From NCBI GenBank assembly GCA_028641055.1, contig CM054062.1, positions 11,940,826 to 12,004,825 of the forward strand: DNA of 64,000 nt, in the 5' to 3' direction. Origin of the DNA: Alopecurus myosuroides. Taxonomy: Eukaryota > Streptophyta > Magnoliopsida > Poales > Poaceae. Below the pieces are notes generated by a model. It searched no databases. It had not been told where the DNA came from and was given only the letters and a program-made list of their open reading frames with translations. The position numbers and the translations under genes were made by a program. Positions within the stretch are counted from its first letter, which is position 1; every line of letters begins with the position of its first letter. Positions 9,745-18,690 of the stretch are shown here, piece by piece.

Positions 9745-11014
9745 AGGCGAATCGTGCTCCTCAATGCCGTGCTGGACGCCCTCCCCGTCTCGCCATGAGC
9801 GCGATGCCGCTCTCGGCCGCGGTGATCGCTGCCATCGACGCGCTGCGCCGTGCCTTCCTCTGGAACGCCGCAGACAAGCCGTCTGGCGCCAAGTGCCTGG
9901 TTGCTTGGAGCAGAGTCTGCCGACCCAAATCGGAGGGGGGGCTTGGCGTCCGATCGCTCGCCTTGCAGAACGACTGCCTGCAGGTCAAGCTGCTCCATCG
10001 GCTCCACGCGCGTTCGGACCTGCCATGGGCGCGCTGGGTCTGGCGTCTCCTCGACGGGCCGGTCTGCACACGGCGCAGCGCCGCCCTCGTTGGCCCCCAC
10101 TGGACCAAGCTGTGCGCGTTGATGCCGATCTACAACGACGTCACCAGGGTCGAGATCGGGGACGGACGTGCCTCTGCCTTCTGGCTCGACCGATGGCTGG
10201 GCGCGCGTGCGCTCTGCCATTCCGCGCCTGCCCTGTTCTATCACACAACTGACGCGGATGTCTCGGTGGCGCGGGTCCTCTCCCGCGGGCTCGATGATGT
10301 CCTGGTGCCGCGACTCTCCACCGTCGCTACCCGGGAACGTGAAGACCTACTCGTCGCCTTGGCTGGCAGAGGCGGGTGCCGCGAGGGCGCTGATGCTCGC
10401 CGCCTGCTCCAGTGCTGAGGGCCGAAAGGGAGCTTCGCTGCCTCCACGCTCTACAAGCTATGCCACTTCGGTGGCGTGGACGCGCCGTTCGCCCAGTTCA
10501 TGTGGGGCAACCATGCACCCTCTAAGGTGCAGTTTTTCGGGTGGTTGCTCGTCCAGGACCGGGTCCCACGCGCAGCTCCCTGCTCCGGAAGACCATCCTC
10601 ACCGTGGAAGAAGCGGGCTGCCCCATCTGCGACCACCCCGAAGAGACGAGCGCCCACCTCTTCTTCGAGTGCCACTTCGCCACTAGCTTCTGGGGAGCGA
10701 TTGGTGGGCGGCACCCGGCGGGCGCCTCCGTCCGCGACGTCCACGAACACTCCGCCCCCGAGGGGGTGCCTCCTCGGACTAGCGCCACCTTCACCCTCCT
10801 CTGTTTCTGGCATCTGCGGAAGCACAGGAATGGGGTGGTGTTTCGTGGGCTTTCCCCAAACCTCCCGCTCTTGCTGAGGAACTGTCGTGAGGACGCGATC
10901 CTTTGGAAAACTAGGCTCCCCTCCAAGCTCAGGCACGAGGCCGAGGAATGGCCTCTCCGCTTCGGCCATGCGGGGCGCTTAGCTGCTCTCCCCTTCTTTT
11001 TTTCCACCCTGTAA
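9745..11014 (+). pseudogene. LINE reverse transcriptase C-terminus and zinc-finger (zf-RVT) segment
   Basis: This continues the LINE after the LTR: RIVLLNAVLDALP, a one-base deletion, then MSAMPL, FLWNAADKPSGAKCLVAW and CRPKSEGGLGVRSL, the normal region C-terminal to plant LINE reverse transcriptases. After a stop comes the zf-RVT region: FGGVDAPFAQFMWGNHAPSK, another frameshift near 10560, then CPICDHPEETSAHLFFEC (C-x2-C-x8-H-x4-C spacing) and CFWHLRKHRNGVVF. The 3' UTR runs to the A9 at about 11118-11126. Broken by several frameshifts. Confidence 0.9.
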
Positions 11015-11127
11015 ATTTCGCCTCGCTGCTTTCCGTGTATGTTTTGGGGCGTTTGATCCCGTCATATAAATGGAAAATTCAGGTGGAGGGTCTTCTCCCT
11101 CCCCCGGTGACACTTCAAAAAAAAATT

Positions 11128-11612
11128 TGTTATCATGGAAAAAATCTGCCTTTTTAAGTTCACCCGGGAAAATTTCTGCCAGACATACATTTTTCTTATG
11201 TTTTAGCACATGTAATTAAATGCGATTATTTTGTGCACAATCGCCAGAGGATAATAGGATTAAATGCCTTTGGATGGTGCACATGTATTGGAAAGCAATA
11301 GTGATGAATTTAACTACTCCATCAGATATTGATTGTATGTACATTCATCCATGAATGAAACGATGTAACTATCAATTACATCTCAGGAAACTAACCTCTG
11401 CAACATTATTTTTCAATGTGTTTCTGCAACAATAGCTCCCAACAGAAGGAAACACCTGTGCTCGCTACAAAGATACTGAAGTTTCTTGTAGTTCGGCTTA
11501 CCCTCTTAATAATTATGGTATACCCTTTTCCAAACATAGAACACTCAAAGCATATGAATATACCTTTCCGGGTGTGTATATAGAGTGGCATCGATAAGAT
11601 GTGGCGAATCAC
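11128..11612. other. DNA between LINE tail and cysteine synthase fragment
   Basis: No gene seen. On the minus strand, just past exon 2 of the cysteine synthase fragment, there are faint echoes of the next exon (GKGYTIII near 11515), but no splice sites or SGNTG motif. Confidence 0.4.
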
Positions 11613-12027
11613 CTTCTCGGGTGTTATCAAGCCCTTTTCTTCAGAGTTGGATATCATCCTGATTCCTATCCTGAAACAAACACATCTACTTGGTAGCACG
11701 TTTTGCTAGTCGATACGTCCATCAAGTGATCAAGGGAAGGAAACGAAACAGAAACTTGAAAAATGAGGAGGAAGGTAATATTTGATTATACCATTCCTTG
11801 ACGTTGCAACACGTCTCCAACTCTCTATGAGCTTGAGCTTGCCGTGACCCTTGATGACCTTTTTTGAGGTACACCATGGGCGTCTTGCCGATGAGCTGTC
11901 CTTCGAGATTCAGCATAGATAATAATCCCACAGAGACACGTCGCAACATGAGGGCTAGTATATCTTTTTGTTGTCCGTCTAGTGAGTCTAGGCAATCGTC
12001 GGTAGTAAGTTGGAGCAATCCTGTCAT
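11613..12027 (-). pseudogene. Cysteine synthase (OASTL) fragment, exons 1-2 only
   Basis: Cysteine synthase (O-acetylserine thiol-lyase) makes cysteine from O-acetylserine and sulfide with PLP. Exon 1 (12027-11793, ATG at 12027) contains QLIGKTPMVYLKK, matching the family's LIGxTPxVYLN block, then CCNVKEW in place of CSSVKDR. A GT donor follows. Exon 2 (11670-11613), bounded by TTTCAG and GTGATT, reads in phase as IGIRMISNSEEKGLITPEK, close to the family's IGYSMI..AEEKGLITPGK. The conserved splice position and phase are kept, so this is a duplicated genomic fragment, not a retrocopy. The N-terminal extension is atypical, the PLP lysine region is degraded, and later exons (SGNTG loop onward) are absent. 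A non-functional fragment is most likely. Confidence 0.72.
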
Positions 12028-12430
12028 CCTAGGTGGTTACTAATAAGAAACATTGAAACAGAGGCTGGAAGTTGATTGGATACCTAGGCGAGGTCGTCGA
12101 AGGGCAGAGCCACGAGCAGTCACCAGCACTGGCTCAATCAATACGGAGGATGTGCAGGGCCAATTGCTGGAGGCGCGATCTTGGTGGCGGCTCCTCCGAT
12201 GTGAGATTCACGATGAGAGCATCGCCAAGTGCTGGAGGTGCGGTCTTGGTGGCAGCGGCTCGCCATCCTTGGGAGGCCGGTGCAGTCCTGGAAGTAGGTA
12301 CGAGCGGAGGAGAACGGTGGCGGTGGCGGCTCTCCTAGGCATCACCACGGGAGACCAAGACATAAGAGACGAGCGGCAATGGTGGGGCGTCGGTTGCTGT
12401 CATACAATTTTCTTTATTCTTGATTGATTG
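12028..12430 (-). other. GC-rich sequence upstream of the cysteine synthase fragment
   Basis: Read on the minus strand this is a GC-rich, leader-like stretch with several short upstream ATGs, before the ATG at 12027. It may be the 5' UTR or promoter copied together with the fragment. No protein is recognised. 12431-12658 is ordinary AT-rich spacer. Confidence 0.35.
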
Positions 12431-12658
12431 TGATTGTGATTGACTGATTGTGCGGGGCAGTCTGCCTGGTTCGTGCGTGACTATACAAAGGAAGTAAATT
12501 GTATGGATGGAAATTAACGATTGGTTTTGATTGCTGATTGCTTACGCAGAGGGATGGAAAGGAAAGGAGACCGTATAATTCCTACGATTGATCACAATAT
12601 TTAGTGGGCTGGGCCAAATTGACGATAAGGATGATCGATGACGAACTCCCATTTAATA

Positions 12659-12761
12659 CTCCCTCTGATCCATATTAATAGGTGCTGAAGTGGATGTATC
12701 TAGCAATAAAACATGTCTAAATACATCCACTTCAGCACCTATTAATATGGATCGGAGGGAG
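12659..12761. mobile_element. Stowaway-type MITE, 103 bp
   Basis: A near-perfect palindrome starts CTCCCTCTGATCC and ends in its reverse complement GGATCGGAGGGAG, flanked by the TA target duplication (12657-12658 and 12762-12763). Stowaway MITEs are mobilised by Tc1/mariner transposases. Confidence 0.95.
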
Positions 12762-12831
12762 TACTAAAGATTCAAACTATTCTTCCACACATCATGTGTA
12801 GTGTATTGCGTCTTATGAGGCAAAATAAAGA

Positions 12832-13314
12832 CTAGGCATGAAGAAGAGGTGGAGCTCTTGTAGCCATAGCCACCCTGTCTTCGGTACTGGATCCTTCACA
12901 CACCTTCATGCACTTGGGCATAGTCGAGTAGCAAGCACTATTCACCATGCAACAATAGCAAAGATCATCATCGCACTGACGCACATGAAAGCACAGCCCG
13001 GTTGGAAAGTTGAGCTTCTCGTTCTCCACGTCGGCCATGTTTCGGCCTGTAGAATTAAAAACGAACCATTGTTATGCAATATAATTTTTTTTTGATCAAC
13101 AAAAAAGCAACAGCCCACAAGAAACCAAAGGGAGGCAATTTACATGCTACCTAAAGAACCAAACAATTTCCATGCATCGATAAATTTCTTAAGCTTCAAG
13201 ACAAAAAGCATAGTAAATCTAGATCTGCTAATTACCTTGAACAATAGTAGCAGAGCATACAAGATGTAGACACAGTACAGCTAGCGCAAGGATGCGAATC
13301 GTGTACTTGTCCAT
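12832..13314 (-). CDS. MEG/ESF1-family cysteine-rich secreted peptide, two exons
   Basis: Exon 1 is 13314-13236 and exon 2 is 13046-12832; the 189-bp intron has GT (AAG/GTAATTA) and AG (CTACAG/GCC) ends. Together they give 97 codons plus a stop. Residues 1-27 form a signal peptide with a hydrophobic core (ILALAVLCLHLVCSA). The mature part carries eight cysteines, including LCYCCM and YSTMPKCMKVC, the pattern of maize Meg1 and Embryo Surrounding Factor 1 peptides (C..C..CYCC..Y/CSTM..C...C). That family acts outside the cell in endosperm transfer cells and early embryo, in nutrient allocation or suspensor patterning. A TATA box sits about 105 bp upstream. The frame is intact, making it the best candidate working gene here; tissue and function are inferred from the family. 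Confidence 0.82.
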
Positions 13315-13416
13315 CCTATCTAACACTACTTGGTTGAAGCTTGCGGATGATATCGATGGATGAGAAATATGTGTTCTACTTGAAGATTGATGATCTGCTA
13401 TCAACACGCACGAGCC

Positions 13417-13428
13417 CTATATATATAG
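13417..13428 (-). promoter_or_regulatory. TATA box of the MEG/ESF1-type gene
   Basis: CTATATATATAG lies about 105 bp upstream of the ATG on the gene's strand, a normal distance for a plant core promoter with a leader of about 75 nt. Confidence 0.65.
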
Positions 13429-13773
13429 AGGGATTGAGGTAAGGGAGATTCGGTGTTAAAAATCATGCTCCTCCCGTGCAGAAGAAAGATATCAAGCAAT
13501 GAAATTGGAATTTTTAGTGTCTTTCCATATAATGCACCTCCTTAAGATCTGCGCGTCATCCCGCTCCCGTGCAGAGAGTAATTCAAGCAATAAAACTGGA
13601 ACGCAATTAAATTGGAACAAAAATGGACGCAATTAAATTGGAACGATTCAGTTTCTTTCCATAGTACAGACATCTCATTAAGAGCATCCGGGCGACGCGC
13701 ACATCAAGTTTTTTTTTCGTTCAAGATATTTTTTTTCTCTTCTTCCCGAGTTATCGTGGAGTTACTAGCAGTA
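13429..13773. other. Upstream region of the MEG/ESF1-type gene with short direct repeats
   Basis: A block containing CTCCCGTGCAGA and TCAAGCAAT occurs near 13471 and again near 13562, and ATTAAATTGGAAC occurs twice near 13605 and 13635. These are imperfect local duplications in the presumed promoter. No coding signal. Confidence 0.5.
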
Positions 13774-14154
13774 CTCCCTCCGTCCGGGTTTAGGAGTCCC
13801 CTAACGAAAAACTATTTGTCCAACAATGAACTGTCCACAAGGCCCGTAGAATTTATTAGCCTAAAAAAGCGAGTCGTAATTATTATCAAATCGCATCCCA
13901 ATCCGCGTAAAACGTTTTCTGCATGCGGTGTGAACGTGCGAAGATCACACAACGTGGTGTGAACGTGATGTGAATGGTGGGAAACTGCCCACTGCATGCG
14001 AGATGAATATCTGAGACGGTTTGCATGGCATGATTTACTGCGGTAATTAACACAAAAAATGGAAACTCTAACGTAATTGGATGAAACGGCTACCAGTAAA
14101 AATATGCATTGGTCGCGGTGATTTTCGTTAGGAGACTCCTAAACCCGGACGGAT
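13774..14154 (+). repeat. Left MITE arm
   Basis: It starts with CTCCCTCCGTCCGGGTTTAG and ends with the inverted CTAAACCCGGACGGA, lacking the last GGGAG bases. It is nearly a full mariner-type MITE in itself. Its interior reappears inverted at 14635-15031. Confidence 0.85.
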
Positions 14155-14155
14155 G

Positions 14156-14634
14156 GTATTTGGTGGAGTAGGGGAACGACTCGTGAAGGAAATGATCTTT
14201 ATATGGAAATAAAGGAATCCAGAGTAATTAATGAAAAAATATTGAGGAATCAAAGGTAGCTCTAGTCTATGGCCAAATGAATGAACCACCGGGAGCTCGT
14301 ATGAGAGTTGGTTTAACTGCCTAACTATGGCAGAATATTTCCGAGATGTTAATAAACAAGATATACTTTAATCATCGATAATATCTTTCGTTTTGATCAA
14401 GCAGGATCGGAAGTATCCGCTTTATTAGGAAGAATGCCCTCTGCAGTCGGTTATCAGCCTACTCTTAGTATAGAAATAGGTTCTTTGCAAGAAAGAATTG
14501 CTTCTACTAAAATGGGATCTATAACTTCGATTCAAGCTGTTTATGTACCGGCAGACGATTTGACCGACCATGCTCCTGCCACAACATTTGCACATTTGGA
14601 TGCTATTACTGTACTTTCCAGAGGATTAGCTTCC
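14156..14634 (+). pseudogene. atpB: Nuclear plastid DNA (NUPT): atpB internal fragment
   Basis: The translation follows the chloroplast ATP synthase beta subunit from the VFGGVGERT region through [46 protein letters not shown] and VPADDLTD to TTFAHLDA and LSRGLAS. That is the middle of the nucleotide-binding domain, after the P-loop. Several single-base deletions shift the frame (near 14177, 14314 and 14370), and no start, stop or promoter is included. It is a nuclear insertion of plastid DNA, non-functional and fairly young judging by high similarity. Both ends abut MITE sequence. Confidence 0.95.
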
Positions 14635-15031
14635 CTCCGTCGAAAATCACCGTGACCGAAAATCACCGTGACCAATGCATATTTTTACTGGTAGCCGTTT
14701 CATCCAATTACGTTAGAGTTTCCATTTCTTGTGTTAATTACCGTAGTAAATCACGTCATGCAAACCGTCTCAGATATTCATCTCGCATGCAGTGGGCAGT
14801 TTCCCACCATTCACATCACGTTCACACCACGTTTCTGTGATCATCGCATGCAAACTCCATTCACACCACGTTCACACCGCATGCACAAAACGTTTTACGC
14901 GGATTGGGATGTGATTTGACAATAATTACGACTCGCTTTTTTAGGCTAATAAATTTTACGAGCCTTGTGGGCAGTTCATTACTGGACAAATAGTTTTTCG
15001 TTAGGGGACTCCTAAACCCGGACTGAGGGAG
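14635..15031 (-). repeat. Right MITE arm, inverted
   Basis: Reverse complement of the left arm with small differences. Its inner end keeps CTCCGTC, then shows a 16-bp unit (CGAAAATCACCGTGAC) in tandem duplicate and lacks the TIR bases in between. Confidence 0.85.
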
Positions 15032-15033
15032 TA

Positions 15034-15174
15034 CATAAGCTAAACAATTCCTAGATGAGAGATCAATTTCTTCCGTCGGATATTATTGACATGCCTAGGT
15101 AAAGAAAACCAGATAATGTACTAACAAAAAGATAGCGTGATCAATCAATTAGGTACAATTTCAACTTGCTCAAA
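15034..15174. other. Spacer ending in the retroposon target duplication
   Basis: Ordinary DNA. The last 12 bases (15163-15174, AACTTGCTCAAA) recur at 16150-16161. Confidence 0.6.
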
Positions 15175-16149
15175 GCATAGTACCTTTTTTGCTTCACCTA
15201 CATCCATGCAAAAATCTCCCCTTTCCTGACTCTCTCCCCCCCGCTACAGTACTTGGCCTTTAGATCTCAGATCCCGGCGAGCTCCCGCCCGCTCCCCGAC
15301 GGTGATGCCGGTCGGAGGCGAGTAGGCTGCTACGCGCGGGTTGTACAGAGTAGAATTAGGTTTATTTCTTCTGTTGTTGCTTTAGTTGTTGTGAGTTTCG
15401 TCGTTATGACGTCGAGGCCGTGCGAGCTCTTGCGTCCGGGCCGCAGAAGCTTGCCGCTGGTCTTGCTGCTCCCCCGTCTGCTACTCCGTTGGTCGGAGTC
15501 TCTCGAGGAGGATCAAGGCGCGGTCACCTTCCCTCATAAGCTCGTGGGCTGGCCTCTCAGTCTGGGAGCCAAACATGGCTGCTCTGCATCGACAAGGTTC
15601 AATACATGGGTTTCTCTGCCGGCCGGCCGTGGAGGCGAGGGGAAGAGAAGCTGCTGTTGTTGTTCTCTGCTTGCAGGTCAGTACGGGATGCTGCATCGAA
15701 GATCGAATCAAGTGGAGGTCACGTTGACCTCGCTTATCAGTGGCCGGAAGGGCGGCCCGATTTGTTCCTCCGCGGCTGCGGAGGTCTTCCGAGTGATACT
15801 CTGGAGCTCGCTGCTGAGAGGAGGACAAGTGGTCCGTCCCCGTCTTCCTCCTGGCAGCCGGTGGATCATTCTCGTCGCTGGTGATGGAGAGCTCTCGAGC
15901 AACGCTCTCGACCTCGACATCTGCGTCTGGAGGTCGCCGGCGACCGGTGGTGAAGAGGCCTGGGGACTGGATTGCTTTTCTGTTTTTTGTCCTAGGGACT
16001 TGTTTGCAAAAAGACTGGCCTTATCTTCAAATTCTCAGGTTCATAGTGCAAGTGTTGTAAAAGGGCCAGTCTTCATTTTGTACTCACCACCCTGTTCCAT
16101 ATAATCGCAGCTCTAGGGTCCTCTGGGCCCTCCTCTTGTTCAAAAAAAA
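15175..16149 (+). mobile_element. Retroposed unit with poly(A) tail and 12-bp TSD
   Basis: A 975-bp segment ends in TTC plus about ten A and is flanked by the 12-bp duplication AACTTGCTCAAA, the hallmark of LINE-driven retroposition. The tail form TTC(A)n resembles the LINE in this window. The body is GC-rich in the middle and open in one frame from about 15253 to 16104 with no ATG start; I recognise no domain. It could be a non-autonomous LINE derivative or a processed copy of an unknown transcript. Confidence 0.8.
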
Positions 16150-16340
16150 AACTTGCTCAAAAGGAGATGACTGCTTCAAGGGCTATTAAAACAGGGATTC
16201 AAACAATAAAACAACCATCTTAAATCGTTGTAGGTCAGATAAGATATGCAAAACATGGATGAGTCATTTAACTAAATAAATACTCAGTAATGACGAAGAT
16301 TTTCCAGCTTGCATTCTTATTATCTAAATAACTATTAGGT

Positions 16341-16476
16341 TGTTAAGGAGTATTAGTATAGGTCTAGGAGTCCGTATTAGTCTAGATGTTATTTCCTTAT
16401 TCCCCAAGTCATATGTAATATATATATGCCCAGAGCTATCAATAATTAAATATAGACAAGTTGGCTATTCATAACA
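16341..16476 (+). mobile_element. Short copia-type LTR (5' LTR), 136 bp
   Basis: It starts TGTTAAGGAG, ends CATAACA (TGTTA/TAACA inverted ends) and is followed directly by a tRNA-iMet primer-binding site. The small size suggests a TRIM or compact copia element. No matching 3' LTR was found downstream, so the element is incomplete or its 3' end was deleted. 16162-16340 is spacer without features. Confidence 0.82.
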
Positions 16477-16488
16477 TGGTATCAGAGC
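16477..16488 (+). promoter_or_regulatory. Primer-binding site for tRNA-iMet
   Basis: TGGTATCAGAGC is complementary to the 3' end of plant initiator tRNA-Met, the usual copia (-)strand primer, and directly abuts the LTR end. Confidence 0.92.
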
Positions 16489-17400
16489 TAGGTTAGGGTT
16501 TCCGCGGACGCGCAACTCATCCGGGTCGGATTTTTTTCCCGTCATCACACAATTCCGTCGCTGGCTGATTCCCTCTGTTCTCGTCCGCGCGGACTGCTGT
16601 ACGCTGCCTCCCCCACATGGATGGATCTCGCCCAAACTGCCATCTGGTCGTCACTGGTGGCTGCTGGTTCAGCTGCTCGCCGGCCGTTTAGGATTTCGCC
16701 GCGGCTGCTGCCTGCTGATTCCGCTACGTACCTGTCGTTCGTTAGGACTGCTACCACTTCACATGCGCCCCTCTGCTCCAGATCGAAGGCGGCCCTGCTC
16801 CATCCTGGATGGATCAACGTCCTACTGTGCGCGTGTGGAGCCTTGATGGTGGTGCGTGCTTCTGCTGCTCGCTGCCTCTTTTTGATTTTTTTCTCTTCCT
16901 TTTATTTATCTGCTAAGTCGATCGTGACTTGGGTGAGTAAAAAAAAGTGTCACCACCATTCTCTCGTCCTTCAGCGGTTTCCGACCGTGTTAGTTTCAAG
17001 CATATCTCGCACCTACGCCTTTTTTGTGCTCCGTGTTACCTATTTTCAGTTGCGTCCACCAGATCCGTCGTTTCTTTTTGTGTTTCTTATGTTTTGAGAG
17101 TCCACCATACTTTTACTTGTCAGCCTCTTTTATCGGTCCTTTTGTGGCCTCTATTCTCGGTCTTTTTGTGGCCTTTCTCGGTCCTTTTGTGGCCTCCTAT
17201 TCTTGGTCCTTTTGTGGCCTCCTATTCTCGGTCCTAGTCATTTCTATAGGATTTTTGTGGCCTCATTTTCTTGGTGCTACTCCTTTCTATGGGATTTTTG
17301 TGACCTCCTTGTGCATTGTCATTGATCTACGCACATTCTTTTGCCGTTGGACTTCTTATGTCGTGGGCTTCTTGTGCTAAACTCCAAATGAAAGTAATTT
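16489..17400 (+). mobile_element. Internal region of the short-LTR element, non-coding
   Basis: This leader-like sequence after the primer site begins TAGGTTAGGGTTTCC. No gag or pol is seen. It includes the minisatellite at 17132-17240. The right boundary is uncertain. Confidence 0.5.
17132..17240 (+). repeat. Minisatellite, CGGTCCTTTTGTGGCCTC unit
   Basis: About four copies of a 21-26-bp unit (TCGGTCCTTTTGTGGCCTCC plus TATTC) vary in length. Confidence 0.85.
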
Positions 17401-18690
17401 TTGGGTAGTGTAGATACATTAGTTCAGAACATTAAACCAACATGTTTCTATCAGACCATCCGCACGTGTTACACTAATCAGTGGGCCAGGTAACCAGGAG
17501 GGGCCACCATCAGTGAAACAACAGGCAGACACACGCGCACTGAGAAAACCTCCCCTGTCCAGTCCTATCCGACGCACGACCCACGTCTCCGCAGACCCCA
17601 TGACCAATGTCTCCACAGTCCTAAATCCATGTCTATTTCAACGCGCGACCACGGGAAGGAACACTGGTTTCCCTGACATACGGGGCAAAGGAGCAAAAGG
17701 GCCACCTCCAGGGAGCAACCATGGAAGGACGCACACGACGCGGGAAGGAAGAAAAGAGCAAGGGTGACCGTGCGGCACGACGCGCGCGAAGGAGCGCAGA
17801 AAAACGAGAAAATCGGCTCGCGTCACCAAGGACAGAGGGCCCATATGTCATCTATCAGGGTAGGCACAACATCGGTAGAAACGAGTTAAATCCGACGGAG
17901 GAGCCCCTCCGAAGCCATCTAGGAAGGCTGGCTTTCCATGAGCCTTTACAAGATTATTAGTAGTCTTGCACGTGCAACTCACGATTGATCCAAATACATA
18001 ACACCAGAGCTTGACTTGACGCATCCAAATGACCAAATACGTGGTGTCTCTTAGCTAGGTTTCGTGTTCATTGCTGAATAGCTGATTCGTGGTGTATTTA
18101 TCTCACGGATAGCTGCTTGCGGTTTGCATGTCAGTACAATCACAAAGAGAATCCTTGCACGGGTAGATACAACGTTTCATTTCACATCTCATCAACATTA
18201 TTATTTAATTGAAAATTATTACAGGCAGAACATTTTATTTGTCGCTTCGATAGTGCACACGATCATCCTGCTCAATTTAACAATCTCTAGGACGTAAAAA
18301 ATACTTATAATCTTCCTTTTAGTCCATTTTCATTAATGGGCTACAAACACATATTCTAACCACCAGACAACTTTAGGAAATCAAATGGTCGAAACACATG
18401 ATCCAAGTTCGTATTGCACCAAAAGACTTCTATCCATTCCAGAATTTCACCAAGGAGACATAGTTATAATCCACAATCGAAGTACTTCAAGAATATTAAT
18501 GGCATATCAAGACAATATGTTATTGCCTACCTTAGTGGCTTTCAAACTCTATTTCATATCCCTATTCCTCTTCTATTCGCCCTCCTCGAAAGCTTGTTGT
18601 GCCAAGGCCGCCACCCACACGCCGTCGACCCCAATCTATCCAGGGCAGGAGTCAGCACGCCACACAGATCTGACCAAATATAATGAATAG
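17401..18690. other. Unassigned DNA
   Basis: 17400-17940 is moderately GC-rich with short overlapping open frames on both strands but no recognisable domain. 17940-18690 is AT-rich. I see no gene, splice structure or element end in it. Confidence 0.4.

Larger units (their letters stand above)
3846..11126 (+). mobile_element. LINE (non-LTR retrotransposon), 5'-truncated, split by an LTR insertion
   Basis: Endonuclease, reverse transcriptase and C-terminal zinc-finger segments lie in order on the + strand at 3846-5871 and 9745-11126, ending in an A9 tail. The element begins inside the endonuclease domain, the 5' truncation expected of target-primed reverse transcription. The gap at 5872-9744 is a LARD-type LTR. 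About 60 codons normally found between the VVP and RIVLLN blocks are missing at the junction, so insertion or a later deletion removed LINE DNA. I could not find a convincing target-site duplication. Confidence 0.93.
13774..15031. mobile_element. Composite: two inverted MITE arms enclosing plastid DNA
   Basis: The outer ends are CTCCCTCCGTCCGGG (13774) and its near reverse complement CCCGGACTGAGGGAG (ending 15031), flanked by TA on both sides (13772-13773, 15032-15033). Between are two copies of one MITE of roughly 380 bp in opposite orientation (13774-14154 and 14635-15031) with a 479-bp plastid atpB fragment between them. The inner MITE termini are incomplete. The whole unit therefore has the outward form of one mariner/Stowaway-type element with plastid cargo; whether it ever moved as one is unknown. 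Confidence 0.85.

Noticed and set aside
10522..11014. Independent genes downstream of the LINE
   Set aside because: The frames are pieces of the LINE zf-RVT region separated by frameshifts.
14434..14655. A working atpB-like ORF
   Set aside because: It is the middle of the plastid gene, frameshifted in several places, with no start or P-loop; it is a nuclear plastid DNA insertion.
15253..16104. A 283-codon protein-coding gene
   Set aside because: It has no ATG start (TTG only), no recognisable domain, and lies within a retroposed unit.
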